Source: Centroberyx gerrardi (Eukaryota; Chordata; Actinopteri; Beryciformes; Berycidae). Taken from it: DNA of 64,000 nt. The translations under genes were made by a program, and so were the position numbers. The notes beneath the pieces were generated by a model. That model did no database searches. It was not told the origin of the DNA and worked only from the letters and a program-made list of their open reading frames with translations. Shown here one piece after another: positions 13,261 through 31,133 of the stretch (position 1 is its first letter; the number at the start of each line of letters is the position of its first letter). The stretch lies in NCBI RefSeq assembly GCF_048128805.1, contig NC_136010.1, positions 16,190,480 to 16,254,479 of the forward strand. The letters are read 5' to 3'.

Positions 13261-13836
13261 CTATTCTTTTTAGCTTTTAGAGGTTTGCCGTCTAGCTTTT
13301 AATTAAGTTGACTTCGCTCATTCAATCAGTTTGACTGTCATTATTAACTAATGGGGGTATTCTGTTGCTCTTGACTGTCATTGTTATAGCACAACAGCAC
13401 ATTTTCCATCATCCTTGTTTCCCACTGTGGCTGACTGTTTGGGGGAGCAGTGCCCTCTAGTGCATTTATTGATGCTCTTCAACCACTGAGCTAAATGTTT
13501 TATCATCCTCTCCATTTCATGTTCACAGTAAAAACAGCCAGCTTGCTCTGGCAGCAGACTAAACAGTGCCAGACACATAGCCTAGAAATAAACTGTACTG
13601 GTACTAACCTACCACAGATGGTGGATGTGGTTTTCTTTATGTCCTGTAAAAATGTAATACTAAAGAAGTCCTCACTATGAATTTCCCTTTTTGATTACAA
13701 CAATATATAAAGACGTTAAATGCTGATGATGTTTGCTGCCTTTATACACATTTCTCTGTATACTGTATCAATTACCACCATACTAGAGAAAAATAAGATA
13801 CAGCTCCAGATGATGATCCAAAGACTGTTCGGTAAG

Positions 13837-13842
13837 TTTATT
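13837..13842 (-). terminator. card19: Candidate polyadenylation signal of card19
   Basis: The plus strand reads TTTATT, giving AATAAA on the minus strand about 650 bp downstream of the card19 stop codon. With the ninj1 signal at 13236-13241 this implies tail-to-tail transcripts about 0.6 kb apart. Confidence 0.4.
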
Positions 13843-14491
13843 AAGTTTCTGGTAAGGGTGAATTGAGAAGTGCTTTACACACAATTCAAGTATGATTAAT
13901 AGTTGAACATCAGGATAGTGCAATGCAACAGATTTGCAACAATCTGTTGATCACAGCTTTAGAAGGCACTATAAGTAGGTGAGCTGGTGAAAATAGCTGT
14001 TGTGTGTTTAAGAGATTGACATGCCAATAAACTGTACAGTGGGACTGACTAAAGTGTGTTGATATAGTGCTGCCAAGTTCAGATTAGTTAGATTTCATTC
14101 AAAGTGAGATCCATTCCACACTCGCTCTGCTTTGTCAATATTAATGTTCATTTCACTCAGCTCTTTGCACACAATTAATTCAGCCAAAACTCATAGATTC
14201 AAGCACTAAGGTGGCACATTATGCACTCTATTTTATCCTGTAAAGGGATGTCTGTTCAGATAGGACTCATGTAAGACACTCCCAGAAATGGGTCCAGTCA
14301 ATCATATTTTAGCTTCTGATTGAAATTTCAGGGATTAAGAAACAAGTAAATTAGTATTTACAAATATGTACAATTTCATAAAATAGCACCTTATAGCCCT
14401 GGTAGTATAAGAGTTTGGCATAGCAAAGTGGCAGATTTTGAGGCTTGTTCCTCTCATAGTGTTAGCTCTTCAGCATTCATGGTTGATGGTC

Positions 14492-17400
14492 TCATTTTTT
14501 CTTGGTTCCAACGTCAGCGTAGGAAATGAAAACGTCTTTCGCCCCACTAGTGAGTCCTGCTGCAGAGCAGTGAAGAAATGCACCGGTACCTCTCAGTGTC
14601 TCGCCCTCTGTGGGTAGAGAGAGCAGGAAGGGAATGAGTTTAAAGTGATATGGAGATAGTGGCTGAGAGACAAGGAAATCTGGATGAAAGCAGAGGAATA
14701 TAGGAAATTATGTAAATTTAAAGAGGGAACGAAGGAGAGGAAGTAAATTGAAAATACATGATAAAACAGTAAAAAGCCCTTTGAATCCTTTCAAAGCTTT
14801 CAATATGCGTCAATATTCTAACGTTGTTTCATAGGCCCTTCCACTTACGCTTTTTTTTCATGAGAAGACAATGTAGAATCTAAATGTAGAAACACGTCTC
14901 TATCACTCTGTATGACTCACCTCCATAATAGTAGAGCATTGCGAGACCAACTGCAAAGCTGAAACAGCCCAGGAAGAACATGGGTCCTTCAGAAAGAGAG
15001 AGATAAAAGAGAGTGAGAGTTCTCGTCATCAGTTACAAGGCCAGGGAGATAGACTATTTGAATAAGTGGGGTGTATTTTCCTAACAGATTATATGGACTA
15101 CACAAATGCTCCTGATATGAAGTAACAAAAGGGATCCAGGAAGCGCAACTCTACATTGGTATGAAACAAGGCTACTCCATTTAAAAAGGAACATGGTCAA
15201 GAGTACAGCCCAAATATGATCAACAAAAGCACAATTTTCATATTATTCACAGCCTAAAACACTGAGCAGCACAGAATAAAGATTAAAAAAGTCTCGTTCT
15301 GTGTGTGTCTCATGACTGGGAGTGAGGGCTTCATTAGACCCATACACTATGGATGACCCAATTCCCTGTCTGACATTACCTTTGACCCACTGGATGAACC
15401 CCTGACTGTTCAAAGGAATGCGGGACAGAGGAAGCTGTTTGGGACGAGGGGTCGCACGTGAGCTTAACTGACCCACAAAGCCAGAGCGCTGGATGTAATA
15501 GGATGATGAATGGTGGTGCAGTGCAAAGCAGTGGGGCCCACATTGTGATGCTAGGGGTTAAAAGGTTCAGCAGACAACTACGTTTGGCGAAGAACAAAGC
15601 TCGGTCGGGCTTAAGAGGCTTATTTGAGGCTGCAGATGGATCAGTGAGGGGTACAGAGGAATCCCCCACACACAAAAAACCTAAAGACCACTCAACTTAA
15701 AAACCATCTTAGTAGTCATGCAGCCGTATTAACAGCAGTCAACACAGATTAAGTTACGCCAGCACTAGGTTAGGCGATGTCTATGTCTGCAATATACAGT
15801 ACAGTGCAAAATTCTTAGGCACATGTGAAAAAAAAAATCTGTAAAGTATAGATGCTTTCAAAAATAATGAAATTAAAAGTTTCTAAATATCAAAAAAGTT
15901 ACTATAAAGAGCAGTCTACTGACACACTAATGCAGAAAACAAATAAACATCTAAGATAAAATTTATATAAAAAATCTAGGGTGCCTAAGACTTTTTCCCA
16001 GTACTGTACTTGTAGTCAGCAGTGGTGTGAGATGTTAATAAGATTTACCCCTCTCATTAAGCACATATCGCTCTCGGCGGATTGCCACACTGTTAGTCCA
16101 TTTTGGGTCTGCCATCTCTAGAACAGAGAGTGAAAATTGGTTAGTGGGTAACACCCACACATAAAATAACAGCCTGTGTGCAATATCAAATCCAACAGTT
16201 GGACTGCACTGCTTTTGTCCAGGCAGCAACTCTCTCAGCGGCTTCTCTCTGTATCCTAAATAGGATAAGCCTACACACAGTGACAGTGGCCAGACGGGAC
16301 AATTGCACAGTGGGGGGTGCGCCATTATAGGACACTGTGGAGGTTGCTAGTCTGATTTACCTAATGTGTCTCACTTTGTTTACATGTTGGATAAACTGGA
16401 AACCTTAACTAGGAAAGCATGACAGACAAAAAGAGGGACCTGCTGTCCAATTACAGACAAAGGAACTGATATACAGAGAGAAGCGCTTCAGGTTAAGATG
16501 ACCCTCATTTAGGTAATGTGTCAGGGTAATTGCTGTAATAACATCATGCACAGGAGGAATTTTTAGAGAATGGAAAACAGTTTCTGAACCCAAAACCCAC
16601 AAGATGGCATGTTTGCACACTTGTACAACACACAGCCACAAACACACAAACAACGGTCTTCTAGGCTAGCAGTTTGTAAAGTGGCAGCACTTGGCGGTCT
16701 GAGGAAGTTGCCAGCAAAATGAAGACCTATCTGTCATTTCATTTACTAGAAGCTGGGACGTGGCGTGCATAAAGAGGTCAGTTCTGAACATAGATTTCAC
16801 AGCCTCCACTGATATCGCCACACCTAGTCAATTCTGCACTAAATCATATACAGTATCAAAAATATTTTCAGATGTGGGTCTGTGGGATAAAATCTTGTGA
16901 GAGGGGAGGTTCTCGGCTTGGCAGTCTCTGCTCTTAGCAGCGTTGTACCTCTGTGTCTGACTCTGCTGGGCAGGCTGAAGTAGACGTCCTCAGCGTGGAT
17001 GTGAAGTCCTCTGTAGAATTCATGACACGCCTCCTCGCCCTTCACCTGCAGGTGCTTCAGCAGCTCCGCCAGTCGCACCTTGGTGGGCACACCCAGGTTC
17101 CTGAACTGCAGGGAGACACGTGCCGTATTGGATCACTGAACAGGATGGTTATTTGTCTGAAGCACCCCATTCACTGCATATCTAAACAGCGTTATCTCTG
17201 TGTAGTCACCCTGTGGGCCTCCTTGTCACTGAGTGTCTGGGGGTAGATCCTGTTGAGCTGCAGCACCAGGCTGTCCACCAGCTCAGTGTCCATCCTCTGA
17301 TCTGAGCACAGGAACTGGGCGTCCCTCTGGAGCTGCTCGTGGTAACAGTCAATGTCTGGCCAAGGAAGATAGAAACATAGACATAGTTTAATGCACTATA

Positions 17401-18928
17401 CACTACACACACACTTCTAAATTCCACAAATTGAAGGGAATAGTAATAAAGACATAAGCCAGGTCAGAGGGCCACTAGAAACGGGTTATGACCTTTTACA
17501 ATTAGAGCATGCTAAAAAGCTCTAACTGGAGGCCTGCAGAGTTTGCGTCTAGTCTTAAGTAGTTTCTTCGGGAGCTGGATTTGGCATCGGCCCTGTTCTG
17601 AAAATAAATGGCTAAGAGGCAGTGGTGGGTAGAGTACTGAAAATCTATACTCAAGGAAAAGTACAATTACTCCCATAAAAAATGACTCAAGTAAAAGTGA
17701 AAATTACCATTTGAGAAACCTGCTCAAGTAAAAGTAAAAAAGTAACTGGTTAATAAATTACTCAAAGTACAAGTTACTTTCCATTTTAATATTTTTTAGG
17801 GTGTGCGGGCCAGTGCAAAATAATGAAAAAACAGCACTTTCTTAGCCCTTTATAAAACAGAATATAAGTCTGTTTAACTCTAGTATTTACAGACATTATG
17901 AAAGTAACCAAACCTATTACAGCCCCAAAATGCAGTAGATACCGAATACAATACTATTAATTAAAACTCAGATTTTCTGTTCTGTAGTGTTACTCCCTGT
18001 ACCAAGACCTCAGTCAATCAACTAGAGAATGAAAACTTCTTTCCATTCACATTTTTCATTTGGGGATACCCATTTGTTGGAAGCTGCCTCTTGTTCTGGG
18101 TTTTGCTCCGTCATCATCGCATCGTGGTCAAGGCAGCTGGCAGCTTGGCATCTGCAGTAGAGGTGCTCCTCGCGCGCTCTCCCCCCCTACACTCAATCCC
18201 CGCATTTACAGCAGACTAGTTGTAACAAAGGTATAAATGGCAAATGTAGTTAAGTAAAAAGTAGATTACTGGCTCAAAAATATACTCGAGTAAAGAGTAG
18301 AAGTACAGTTTAAAAAAAGGAACTAAAAGTACTCGTTCCTTAAAAAAAACTACTTTTTTACTCATGTGCGTTACTTGTAATGCGTTACCCACCCATGCTA
18401 AGAGGTTTATTGTCTCCTTTTAGAAAGATAAAGTGCAGTTGCTGCAAATATGTCCAGTTACTGAAATATTCTGCCAGTGTGGGTGATATGTTTATAATAC
18501 AGTTTTACTTTATTCATTAATTAATAAAGTATCTTGACACAAGGCAGAGTGAGTGATAAACATGAGGAGAATGGCACCGTCTGACATAACGCAATAGATT
18601 ATAGAATGTAAATAGACCTGCATATTAAATTGCTCATGCTTTATTTATAGATAGCCTACTGGACGGGAACTTCCCGCTATTTCAAGACTTGTGAAAGTAA
18701 CGCCCAGTAGCCACAATTTTCAAATGAAGCCCAAATTATCAAGATTAAACTTTGTAAAACTGTATTATTATGAAGAAGGACATGCAACAGGTAGCGGCGC
18801 CCTGCAGGACAGTGTGGCCATCACCTTCTCTCTCTGTTATCCATGAGTCCTGCAACAGTGCGCTAGGATTACTGAACATTATCCAAAATAAGCCCCGACA
18901 TCTTATCCTTTATTCACAAACCTGCCAT
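14492..18928 (-). CDS. card19: CARD19, caspase recruitment domain protein with a membrane anchor
   Basis: Six exons join without a frame break: 18922-18928, 17210-17355, 16949-17105, 16049-16117, 14921-14986 and 14492-14607. They give 186 residues, against about 183 in human CARD19. The first coding exon carries only ATG GCA G, with donor CAG|gtttgt; it was chosen because it restores frame and gives MADIDCYHEQLQ, and it lies in CpG-rich DNA. Residues about 1-100 form the CARD, with motifs LVLQLNRIYPQTLSDKEAHR and EFYRGLHIHAEDVYFSLPSR that parallel mammalian CARD19. One hydrophobic helix follows, PMFFLGCFSFAVGLAMLYYY, then a 39-residue tail ending in KKK. CARD19 is reported as a mitochondrial membrane protein that interacts with BCL10. 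Intron 1 contains a hAT element and intron 4 a Tc1-like MITE. The gene is tail-to-tail with ninj1, as in mammals. Confidence 0.9.
15797..16006. mobile_element. Tc1/mariner-type MITE in card19 intron 4
   Basis: The 210-bp element is bounded by TA on both sides (15795-15796 and 16007-16008). Its inverted termini match over about 26 bp: CAGTACAGTGCAAAATTC at the left against CAGTACTGGGAAAAAGTC (reverse complement of the right), both followed by TTAGGCAC. The AT-rich interior has no coding capacity. TA duplication and CAGT ends are the Tc1/mariner signature. The right end lies only about 40 bp from the splice donor of the 16049-16117 exon. Confidence 0.85.
17620..18397. mobile_element. Non-autonomous hAT transposon in card19 intron 1
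   Basis: The 778-bp element is flanked by a perfect 8-bp duplication, CTAAGAGG, at 17612-17619 and 18398-18405. The termini are imperfect inverted repeats: CAGTGGTGGGTA at the left and CATGGGTGGGTA when the right end is reverse-complemented. An 8-bp duplication with CA...TG ends is diagnostic of the hAT superfamily. The interior consists of subterminal AAGTA-type repeats and has no transposase frame, so it is mobilised only in trans. Confidence 0.92.
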
Positions 18929-19130
18929 GCTGACAAACGGCGTGAGTTATTTGACGTCGCCCTTTTCGACCGACGGTCTCTCCAACCGGTAAAACTTCCT
19001 GCTCTTCCCGGTGTGACGGTCTCTTGTCCCTTTGACATCAGCACGTTTGACCACCGGCGCCGCCCTGCGCCCGGTGCCACGGACTGACCTCCAGGCCCGC
19101 TTTCCCCCGAGCAGCGCTTATTATAACCCG
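18900..19130 (-). promoter_or_regulatory. card19: CpG-rich card19 5' end / promoter
   Basis: This stretch is far richer in CpG and GC than its surroundings (for example around 18940-19090) and overlaps the proposed 7-nt first coding exon of card19 at 18922-18928. It probably carries the transcription start and 5'UTR. The position is inferred from composition and the exon model. Confidence 0.45.
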
Positions 19131-19270
19131 CAGACAGCGACAGTAGGCAGATTAACAGAACAGCAGGAGGAAAGCCTGCTGCTGCAAACACTGACTGAAC
19201 CACAGGACTACCGTTTATCAGTTTCCCTTCTGCCATGTGCTAATGATCAACTTGATCAATTAGGCCTGCC

Positions 19271-19279
19271 AATAATAAC

Positions 19280-19331
<52 letters not shown>

Positions 19332-19350
19332 TAATAATAATAATAATAAT
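19271..19350. repeat. (AAT)n trinucleotide microsatellite
   Basis: About 80 bp of ATA/TAA repeat with one interruption near 19330. It lies between card19 and susd3. Confidence 0.95.
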
Positions 19351-19591
19351 CACCTGTTTTGTTTCCCTTTTCTATTCTAATTCTCAGCAAAGAAAGGAAA
19401 TATAGGCCTAATGCAATTCTCCTTACCTTTTAATACAGTCTATTCTATACCACCTTGTACTAGGAAATTCCTACAGTGTAAGCTACGTCATAAGTAAACA
19501 TTTACGTCCATCCCTCAGAGGGAAATGTACACCATAAGCTCTTCCCATCATTGCAATACACTCTGTGAGTCATTATGAACAGATATCATGA

Positions 19592-19597
19592 TTTATT
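19592..19597 (-). terminator. susd3: Candidate polyadenylation signal of susd3
   Basis: TTTATT on the plus strand is AATAAA on the minus strand, about 430 bp downstream of the susd3 stop codon. The interval 19598-20029 is then the likely 3'UTR. Confidence 0.45.
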
Positions 19598-20029
19598 CAC
19601 ATTCCTTCAAATGATATGTACATATTTACAGCGTGGACAGCGTGCTTTCCTCAGTACTCCTCCAATTATAAGGAAAAGTCATCCAAGTACATTAGGAAAT
19701 AGCCTTCCTCGTACGGAGTGAAGACTGGCTTCCTGAAAGTGCAATGGCTCCCCTTTTCCGACAGAGGGCAGTGCGCCCTCACAATTCACAAAAGGCACGT
19801 ACGTCCATCTGCGCAGTATGCCTTGAAAGCCTTCAGGTAATACCGCAAACATTCAACACTCTAAAAGACCAGGAATATGCAGTGAGTACCTCCTGGAGTC
19901 CTCATTGATACACAGTTGATACTGTAGTACAGATTTGGTCATGGGGTTTACGCCCAGGTTGACAATAGTAAACAAGTTCTTGACTGATGGTCAGTTCATT
20001 CATCTCCACATGGTCTTTATTCTCCCTCC

Positions 20030-24290
<4,261 letters not shown>

Positions 24291-24720
24291 GCTGGTGGCA
24301 GACAGACAGCCCCTCACTCCGCTGCTCTGGACGTGCGTAAAGACTGCGCAACGGTGCTCCTCTGCGCCCGGTACCGGGTAAACAGATCGGGATTCCGTCG
24401 CTGGTTCGTGCGTGAGCTTCTCCGAGCAATTTTATTCGCCCCTCTCTCCCTCCCGTTGAACGGCTTGTCATCCACAGAGTTCCTCCCACAATGCTTCCTC
24501 TCCGCAACAATCACCGACACTCTAATGCCCGTTTTGGACAGCGGGCAGCACGAGAGCGCTCAGAAGCGGATGAGCGCTCAGGAGGACGCTCGGTCAAGAC
24601 CTCGTCGAGCAAAGCAAAAATGACTTTGTGGATTACATCAGGTCGGGTCAAGTTGTATGTCGGAGCTGCGCTTTGTGAGCAGGACAGTTACGAGAAACTC
24701 CACCCGCAATTATAAACTGC
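24291..24720 (-). promoter_or_regulatory. susd3: CpG-rich 5' flank of susd3
   Basis: The sequence just upstream of the susd3 start codon is GC- and CpG-rich (notably 24320-24430 and 24540-24680), as expected of a promoter with 5'UTR. Small open frames here carry no recognisable domain. Confidence 0.45.
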
Positions 24721-25433
24721 TCTTTGTGGGCAGAGTGCCACGCCGCTGCTGTCAGTATTTAGTGCTACATACAGTTAGGATTTAAAAAAATGTGCAGAAC
24801 ACACATTAGCATAGTAAAGCTGCTCGGACCAGTGCCACTGCACACTAAGCTTACATTTCCTCACTCCTGACACGTGAACCCACATGCATACAGTAAATGT
24901 CTGCAATGTCTGTTGATCTTTCGGCTGAGATCAGTCAGTGCTGTTTGGGGGATCTTTACCTATCAAGGCTTCAGTAAATCAGCAGGACAGGACGTGTTTC
25001 CATCTAAATGTACTGCGTAGGGCTACATTTGACTGTATGACATCAAAAGTCTTATTTATCTTAAACTAATCCCACAATCCTCACTTTTTCCACTTGTCTT
25101 TCCGTGTCTTAGTGGACACTCTCTTGTGTCACAGTTCAATTAGGTTTGTGGTAAACCAGCTAATTGGGGGCGGGATGGTATGAATCATTTAACTTTATTT
25201 TACTGCTTTGCTGACAGGTTCCTTAATAGAACAGCCATTCAGCCAGCAAAGAGCAATGTACTCAGTCTCAGCACAGAGAACCTGAAAACAGCTCCAAGGA
25301 GCAACTTCATTACAAAATGAGTAACCATGCATGGTTGCTATATGGTAAAAGGTAAAAATGTCATATAGAAAAGACAGCTTTTAGTTACAGAAAATCACTA
25401 TTGAGCTGGGCAAGCACACATCATTCACACACA

Positions 25434-25473
<40 letters not shown>

Positions 25474-27561
25474 CACACATGTACACAGTAAGAAGGTTTT
25501 GAAGCCTGTTTTCAGTTTGTATTCACATCAATAAGCTGCACTTTGCTCTTGTTCAAATTCCACATCGGTCCCATGTCGTTGAGAATTCTGGGCATGCATG
25601 AGACTGTTTCTGCTTTGGGTGATAAGTGGGTTTCCACGCTGGCTCAGCCCCGTTCACCTGAGCAACCCCCCTCCGCCACCTCAGACACACTGGGAGCCTC
25701 CGTTCAGACAGCAGTTTGCCTCATCCTTCATGAATACATTAGCACTGCTGATTAATGCCGTGCATGCTCAGGTCTCAAGAACTATTGGAATGCTCAAGAG
25801 TTATTATTCATAGTTATCCTGGAATATGGTGTTTACTGTGATCTCTATGTTGTGGCGTAACACGGCTCTCTATCAGACCCCCAGAAAGCTCATCAAATTA
25901 TAGTGCTGATGTATGTGTTATGTTGGCCTGAACAAATGCTAATTGTTTCTGCCACATTCTGCATCAATCTGTGGGCGTGAAACGAGTCTTGCCCTGAAGC
26001 CCAGGCTGGTAGCAGAGGGGAACATTTCTAATCTCACACAGCAACACGAGTCCCCATGAAGAGAGGTTGGAGTTCAGCTCACAGTGTCATTGTCGATTAT
26101 AGTACTGGAGCGAATACAATTGTGCTGTTATAGTATGAGAGTTTGTATCTGTCATTTCCTTTCTTACAAGAGTGATGTGTTGAATTTTATGAAGACATCA
26201 TAGTTGGAGGCAAGAAAAGTCTCAGAGAATCTCTACTTCTACGTTTAACTCTTTGTTAAACTTCACCACCTCAGCACTGATAACGTCAGAGTTAAAACAG
26301 TTCTCCTCTTGAGGATTTTTCTAAAAATATAATTAGAATCCTCTACATGGCCTTCAGAGACAGACAGGGGAGGAAGAGAGAGGGAACGAGAACATTTTGA
26401 GAAATTAGTTTGGTCAAAGCTTTCGAGTTTTCTTCTGATTTGGAGATGGTTGCTACAGCAACAGTTAATGTGTTCTGGCATAGTCTCGGTGGGTACAGTT
26501 TGGGTTCCCAGTGCCTTCCACTTTATCCACTCCATCCTCCACCCATGCATGTGTGCTGTGTGCTGTGTTCAATCCAATAAACAACCAGGAAGCTTGCTAA
26601 TGAAGTCCAGGACAATCAATAATGCCTCTTTTACTGTATCAAAAGGGACCAAAGGAGATAGTGATTACCTTTACTTACCGAGAGGTGTCATCACCAAAAC
26701 AATGTCAGTAAGTAGTAAAGGGAAAAACAAAGAGACAGAGGGAAAGCAGAGAAAGACAGTCAAAGCCTTACTTAACCAGAGGCAGAAGCAAAAGGCTTTC
26801 AGGTGGTTGAGATTATATTATTAATCTGATCTGACAAGACAGACAGAGGAAGGTGAGGCAGGTGAGACCGGTCACCTCGGCGTGTCCGCCCTGCCCCTGA
26901 CACAGTGTGACATGGTGACTCTGCTGGGGGGGAACCACTCCATCACAGAGGTAATTAAGTAGAGCAGGAGGGGCACCATCTCACACTGCCAACAGTCCCA
27001 TCAACACTCCCACTCTAACTAGGCCACATATGGCTGGAGGTCTGGGTGGAGGAGACTGAAGGTGCCCTCTCCTAAGTGTCCTAGGTTGGTTCCTAAAGTG
27101 ATAAAGTAGTCATCCAATGAGACATGTAGAAGTGTTTTGTCCATGGACTGACTTCATCCAAAGCCTTCAACATAGAGTATGGATCACTGCTACAGGTATG
27201 AGTGAATTGAATCATCTGAGTTTTTGAAATTATTGATTTCCAAAAGGGATATGTAACATTTTGGAATGAAACTCCTCATGGAAACCATTTGATTTCACAG
27301 AGTGAGAGAGAGAGTCACATTGAGGATGTAGTGTGTTTCTGTACTGCTGAGCGGTGCATGTGGTAGTCTATCCTCATCAAAGATACTACCACTTCTAAAC
27401 TGACAATTCCTCAAATTCACACACGCACACACACTCACACCTGCCAATCTGTGCATAACATCATTAATGCTGATTTCTGAAGGAACTGTCACTACTCCAG
27501 GCTGGATTGTGGCCACCAGCATCTGGGTGGCTCCATAAATCTGCACCGCCATACGTTCACT

Positions 27562-27592
<31 letters not shown>

Positions 27593-28219
27593 AGGAACAC
27601 AATAGGGCGAGGAGATGGGGACAGGTACGAGGAATGAGAGTTTAAGAGGAAACTGAGTTGATGAAGCATTTCTGCACTACAGCGCTAACTCAGACGTGCA
27701 CAGCGTGCGGGGCGTGGAGAACAGAAACACAGCATTACTTAGACACCAGAGAGGATGAGGGGGAGTATTACTGTGGCGATGCTGGGAGGAGAAATTGAGT
27801 CGATTAAGCATATTTTTTTTTTTGTAAGGGATTTGTTCAGTAAGGCAGGTGGAATAGCACCTTTACATTAACGAAATATCCATAAGCTGGTATTTCCCAC
27901 TGAGCTGGTTTTCATCACAGAACTGCATGATGTGTGAGGCATTAAATTACACATGTAAGAGGGAGAAAAAGAAACAGCTTTTCGACTTTCAACAAGCATT
28001 TACTATGCAATTAAGTGCTTAACCTGCATTCGGTTTTTGGTACTTCTACACAAAGGTAAACACTGAAATGATATTAATAGTAATGTGATATTTTATTGAT
28101 CACTGCAAGGAAATTCTCCTTTTGCTTCCCAGAGAGGTCAGAGTGCAGCTATTAAGTTAAACTGCTGCAGTACATCCACAAAAACCTTACACAACCCTAC
28201 ACCCTTAGAGGTCCAGATC

Positions 28220-28259
<40 letters not shown>

Positions 28260-29399
28260 CTTGAAAGCTTGCACTCATTATTAGAAATAAAGTCATCTGT
28301 CATCTGTAGTGCACAAACAGATGAGAAAGAGAGAGAGAAAGAAAAGAAGAATGAGACATAAATAGGGAGACAAGGTACAAAAGGTCTTCTGTAAATGCAT
28401 CAGCTCCATTGTGCCATGGTCATACCCTGCAGGTCCCTAAAGTGCCGGGACAGAGGGCGGCCGTGTGTTTCAAGCGGTGCTAATAGGACTGGTGCAATAG
28501 AGGACGCTTCCCACTGAGGTATTGACAGAGAGCTCCCAGCAGGGCGGCCCGTGGCTGCTGACAGGACAGCAGGGGAGAGGACAGACTGGGAGGACAGGAA
28601 TGGATGTGCTGAAAGAGACAGGAGAGAGAAAGGGGAAAGCGATGAGGTCGTTAGTCCTGAACGTAAGAGGTGTGGAAGAGGGCAACTACAGGAGGAAAGA
28701 GTGACAGAGAAGTACGTTTAAAGTTTAAAGTTTAAATCTCGCTTCCTTAATGTGATGTATTTCCTGTTGAAACAGGATATTGGGGCGGGACATAACGCAA
28801 GGAGGGATCATTTAAAAGTTTGTTCAAAAATCTGGTGATTTTTATGTATTTTTATGTAATTTTTAGGTACAAAACGAGGTCACCACTAGATATTTTCTAT
28901 TTTCCAGGAAGTAAAAGCAATGAAATTTGGATATAGAATATATAGTCATTTTTTGGCATAAATTGTCAAATAGGTGTATAGTATGATTAAGTTAGAATGA
29001 GCTAAAAAGGTGAAAGAATCATTTTTAGTAGGAAAGTGTCCCATCTAGGGATTCATCTGGGGCCAGTGTGCCCAGTGTAAAACATTGTTAGTTTCAGGTT
29101 AACATGACAATCTGCAGTTTGCCAGAGGAGTGAAGCATCACCGAGAGGAGAGACAAGGTAATGAGTTTGATAACGGAGGAAAAGAAAATCTACTTTTCAT
29201 ATCAGGCCGGCTATGGTCTGGTGGCTCGGCTGTGAAGTTCATCCACTTGTTATCTTGGGTCTGTCTAGGTGCCTGTGTGGGTTCACCGTCCTCCATTCAC
29301 AGGATAACAGATATAAGCTAGGAGTTTGAAGAGTTTGAAGCACTCGGCTTTAGAGGGGAAAACTTGAGATAATCTGCTTTTTCCTACAGTACACATGTC

Positions 29400-29622
<223 letters not shown>

Positions 29623-31133
29623 GTGTTATATACAGTATTCATTGTGTCAACCTCTCAGCTAGTGAGTAGGTCCAGTGGAGCTTTTAGAGAAACTCTTTTA
29701 TACAGAGTGTCCTTTCAGGCTGTGTAACTGATCGAATAGTGATTGGATGCATTTTGTATATCATTGGATAAACAGTCTATTTCTAGGCAATGTTTGTGTA
29801 TGCGTGTAGGGTGACTTTGTTTCACAGCATCTCACTTGCCGGTGTATTTCTTTGCTTTTGCCAAATGAGTCATTCTGACATGAGATGTGTATTCCTGTTA
29901 TTCCAAACGACCCGTTTCTTTCAATGAGCTTTAGATGTTGCCCTGTTGTTCCATGTCATTTCACAATGCTCCGCACAAGTTGATGAGATGTTAGATATTC
30001 AGTCAGGTCTGGTGTTTTACAATTCAGTTTCATTTGTGCAATGGCCCACAGTAGACGGTGTTCTGCAAAGGGTGGTGTTTTCTTCATTAGATGTGCTCAT
30101 TTATGCTGCAACATAATTTAATTTAAGGTGTGTGTGTGTGTGTGTGTGAGTGAGTTCACACACAGCCACATGTCTGTCAGAACAGAAGCAGGTGTGCAGC
30201 ACAGGGGAATAAATTAGTTATCAGGTTTACTTAGAAATGCATTGAGAGATGCACTAATGTTCCATGAAATAGTTCAGAGTTTTGCCTTGTGGGAGGATTT
30301 GGAGAAGAGGGAAAGTCATAGGCACTTTATCTCTCTCTAGATAATGGGACCATAGATAATATAGCTCTTCTCAGGCCATTCTGGCCATTCACTTAAATAG
30401 ACCTCACATCATCATCATCAAATTCAGCTCAACGATTTCTAATTAGCATATAATGATAGGATGACCAGCCTCCTCTAGTGGCTCTGAATCTGAATGAGAT
30501 GTTTTTTTCACTTCCACTCAGGCTGTGAATGTGATGGGGCAGTGAATAATGTTGGCTGTGGTAATGTATTGTTCTATTACATCAATTCATCACCATCTAG
30601 TAAATGTCTGATCTATCGCGGATCCGCAGATTCGATGATTAAACGCAGGACATTTCGCCAGGGGTTTTCTGGTGGAGGTTACAGCGAGGAGACCAGGGTG
30701 TGACCTGTTTAGATCCAACTAAGATCATCAAAAAATAGATGAACACTGGCTTACGTAAATCCACCATAACCACATTCAGTACTTTACTTCCAGAGAGTGA
30801 TTTGTTTTTTGGATTGTGAAAGTTTTTTGTTTTGTTTTCATTTTGTCTGCATCAAAGTTACGGTTTCCTGTGTGAGCGACGCAGACAGGCCAAAAAAACA
30901 TAACCACTGCACAGTTAAAGCTCACTGCATGCGCTCAGGAGTACGAACACCATGAAGACGGCAGGAAACTGTTGCAACCGCTTCCTTTACAGGAATGGAG
31001 AAGTGTCTTGCCACACCAAAGAATGCAAAAAGTTTCAGCATTTGCATGAGTATGTCTGTGTGTGTGGGCGTTGTTGCAGTTATGTTGGCTGAAAGCAGCT
31101 TGATATCACACGTCCTGTCTATATTATATGTGC

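Noticed and set aside
28080-28210. Possible LINE 3' tail (TTTATTGAT...GGAAATTCT)
   Set aside because: It resembles a known teleost retroelement tail but is too short and diverged to assign; mentioned only within the intergenic entry.
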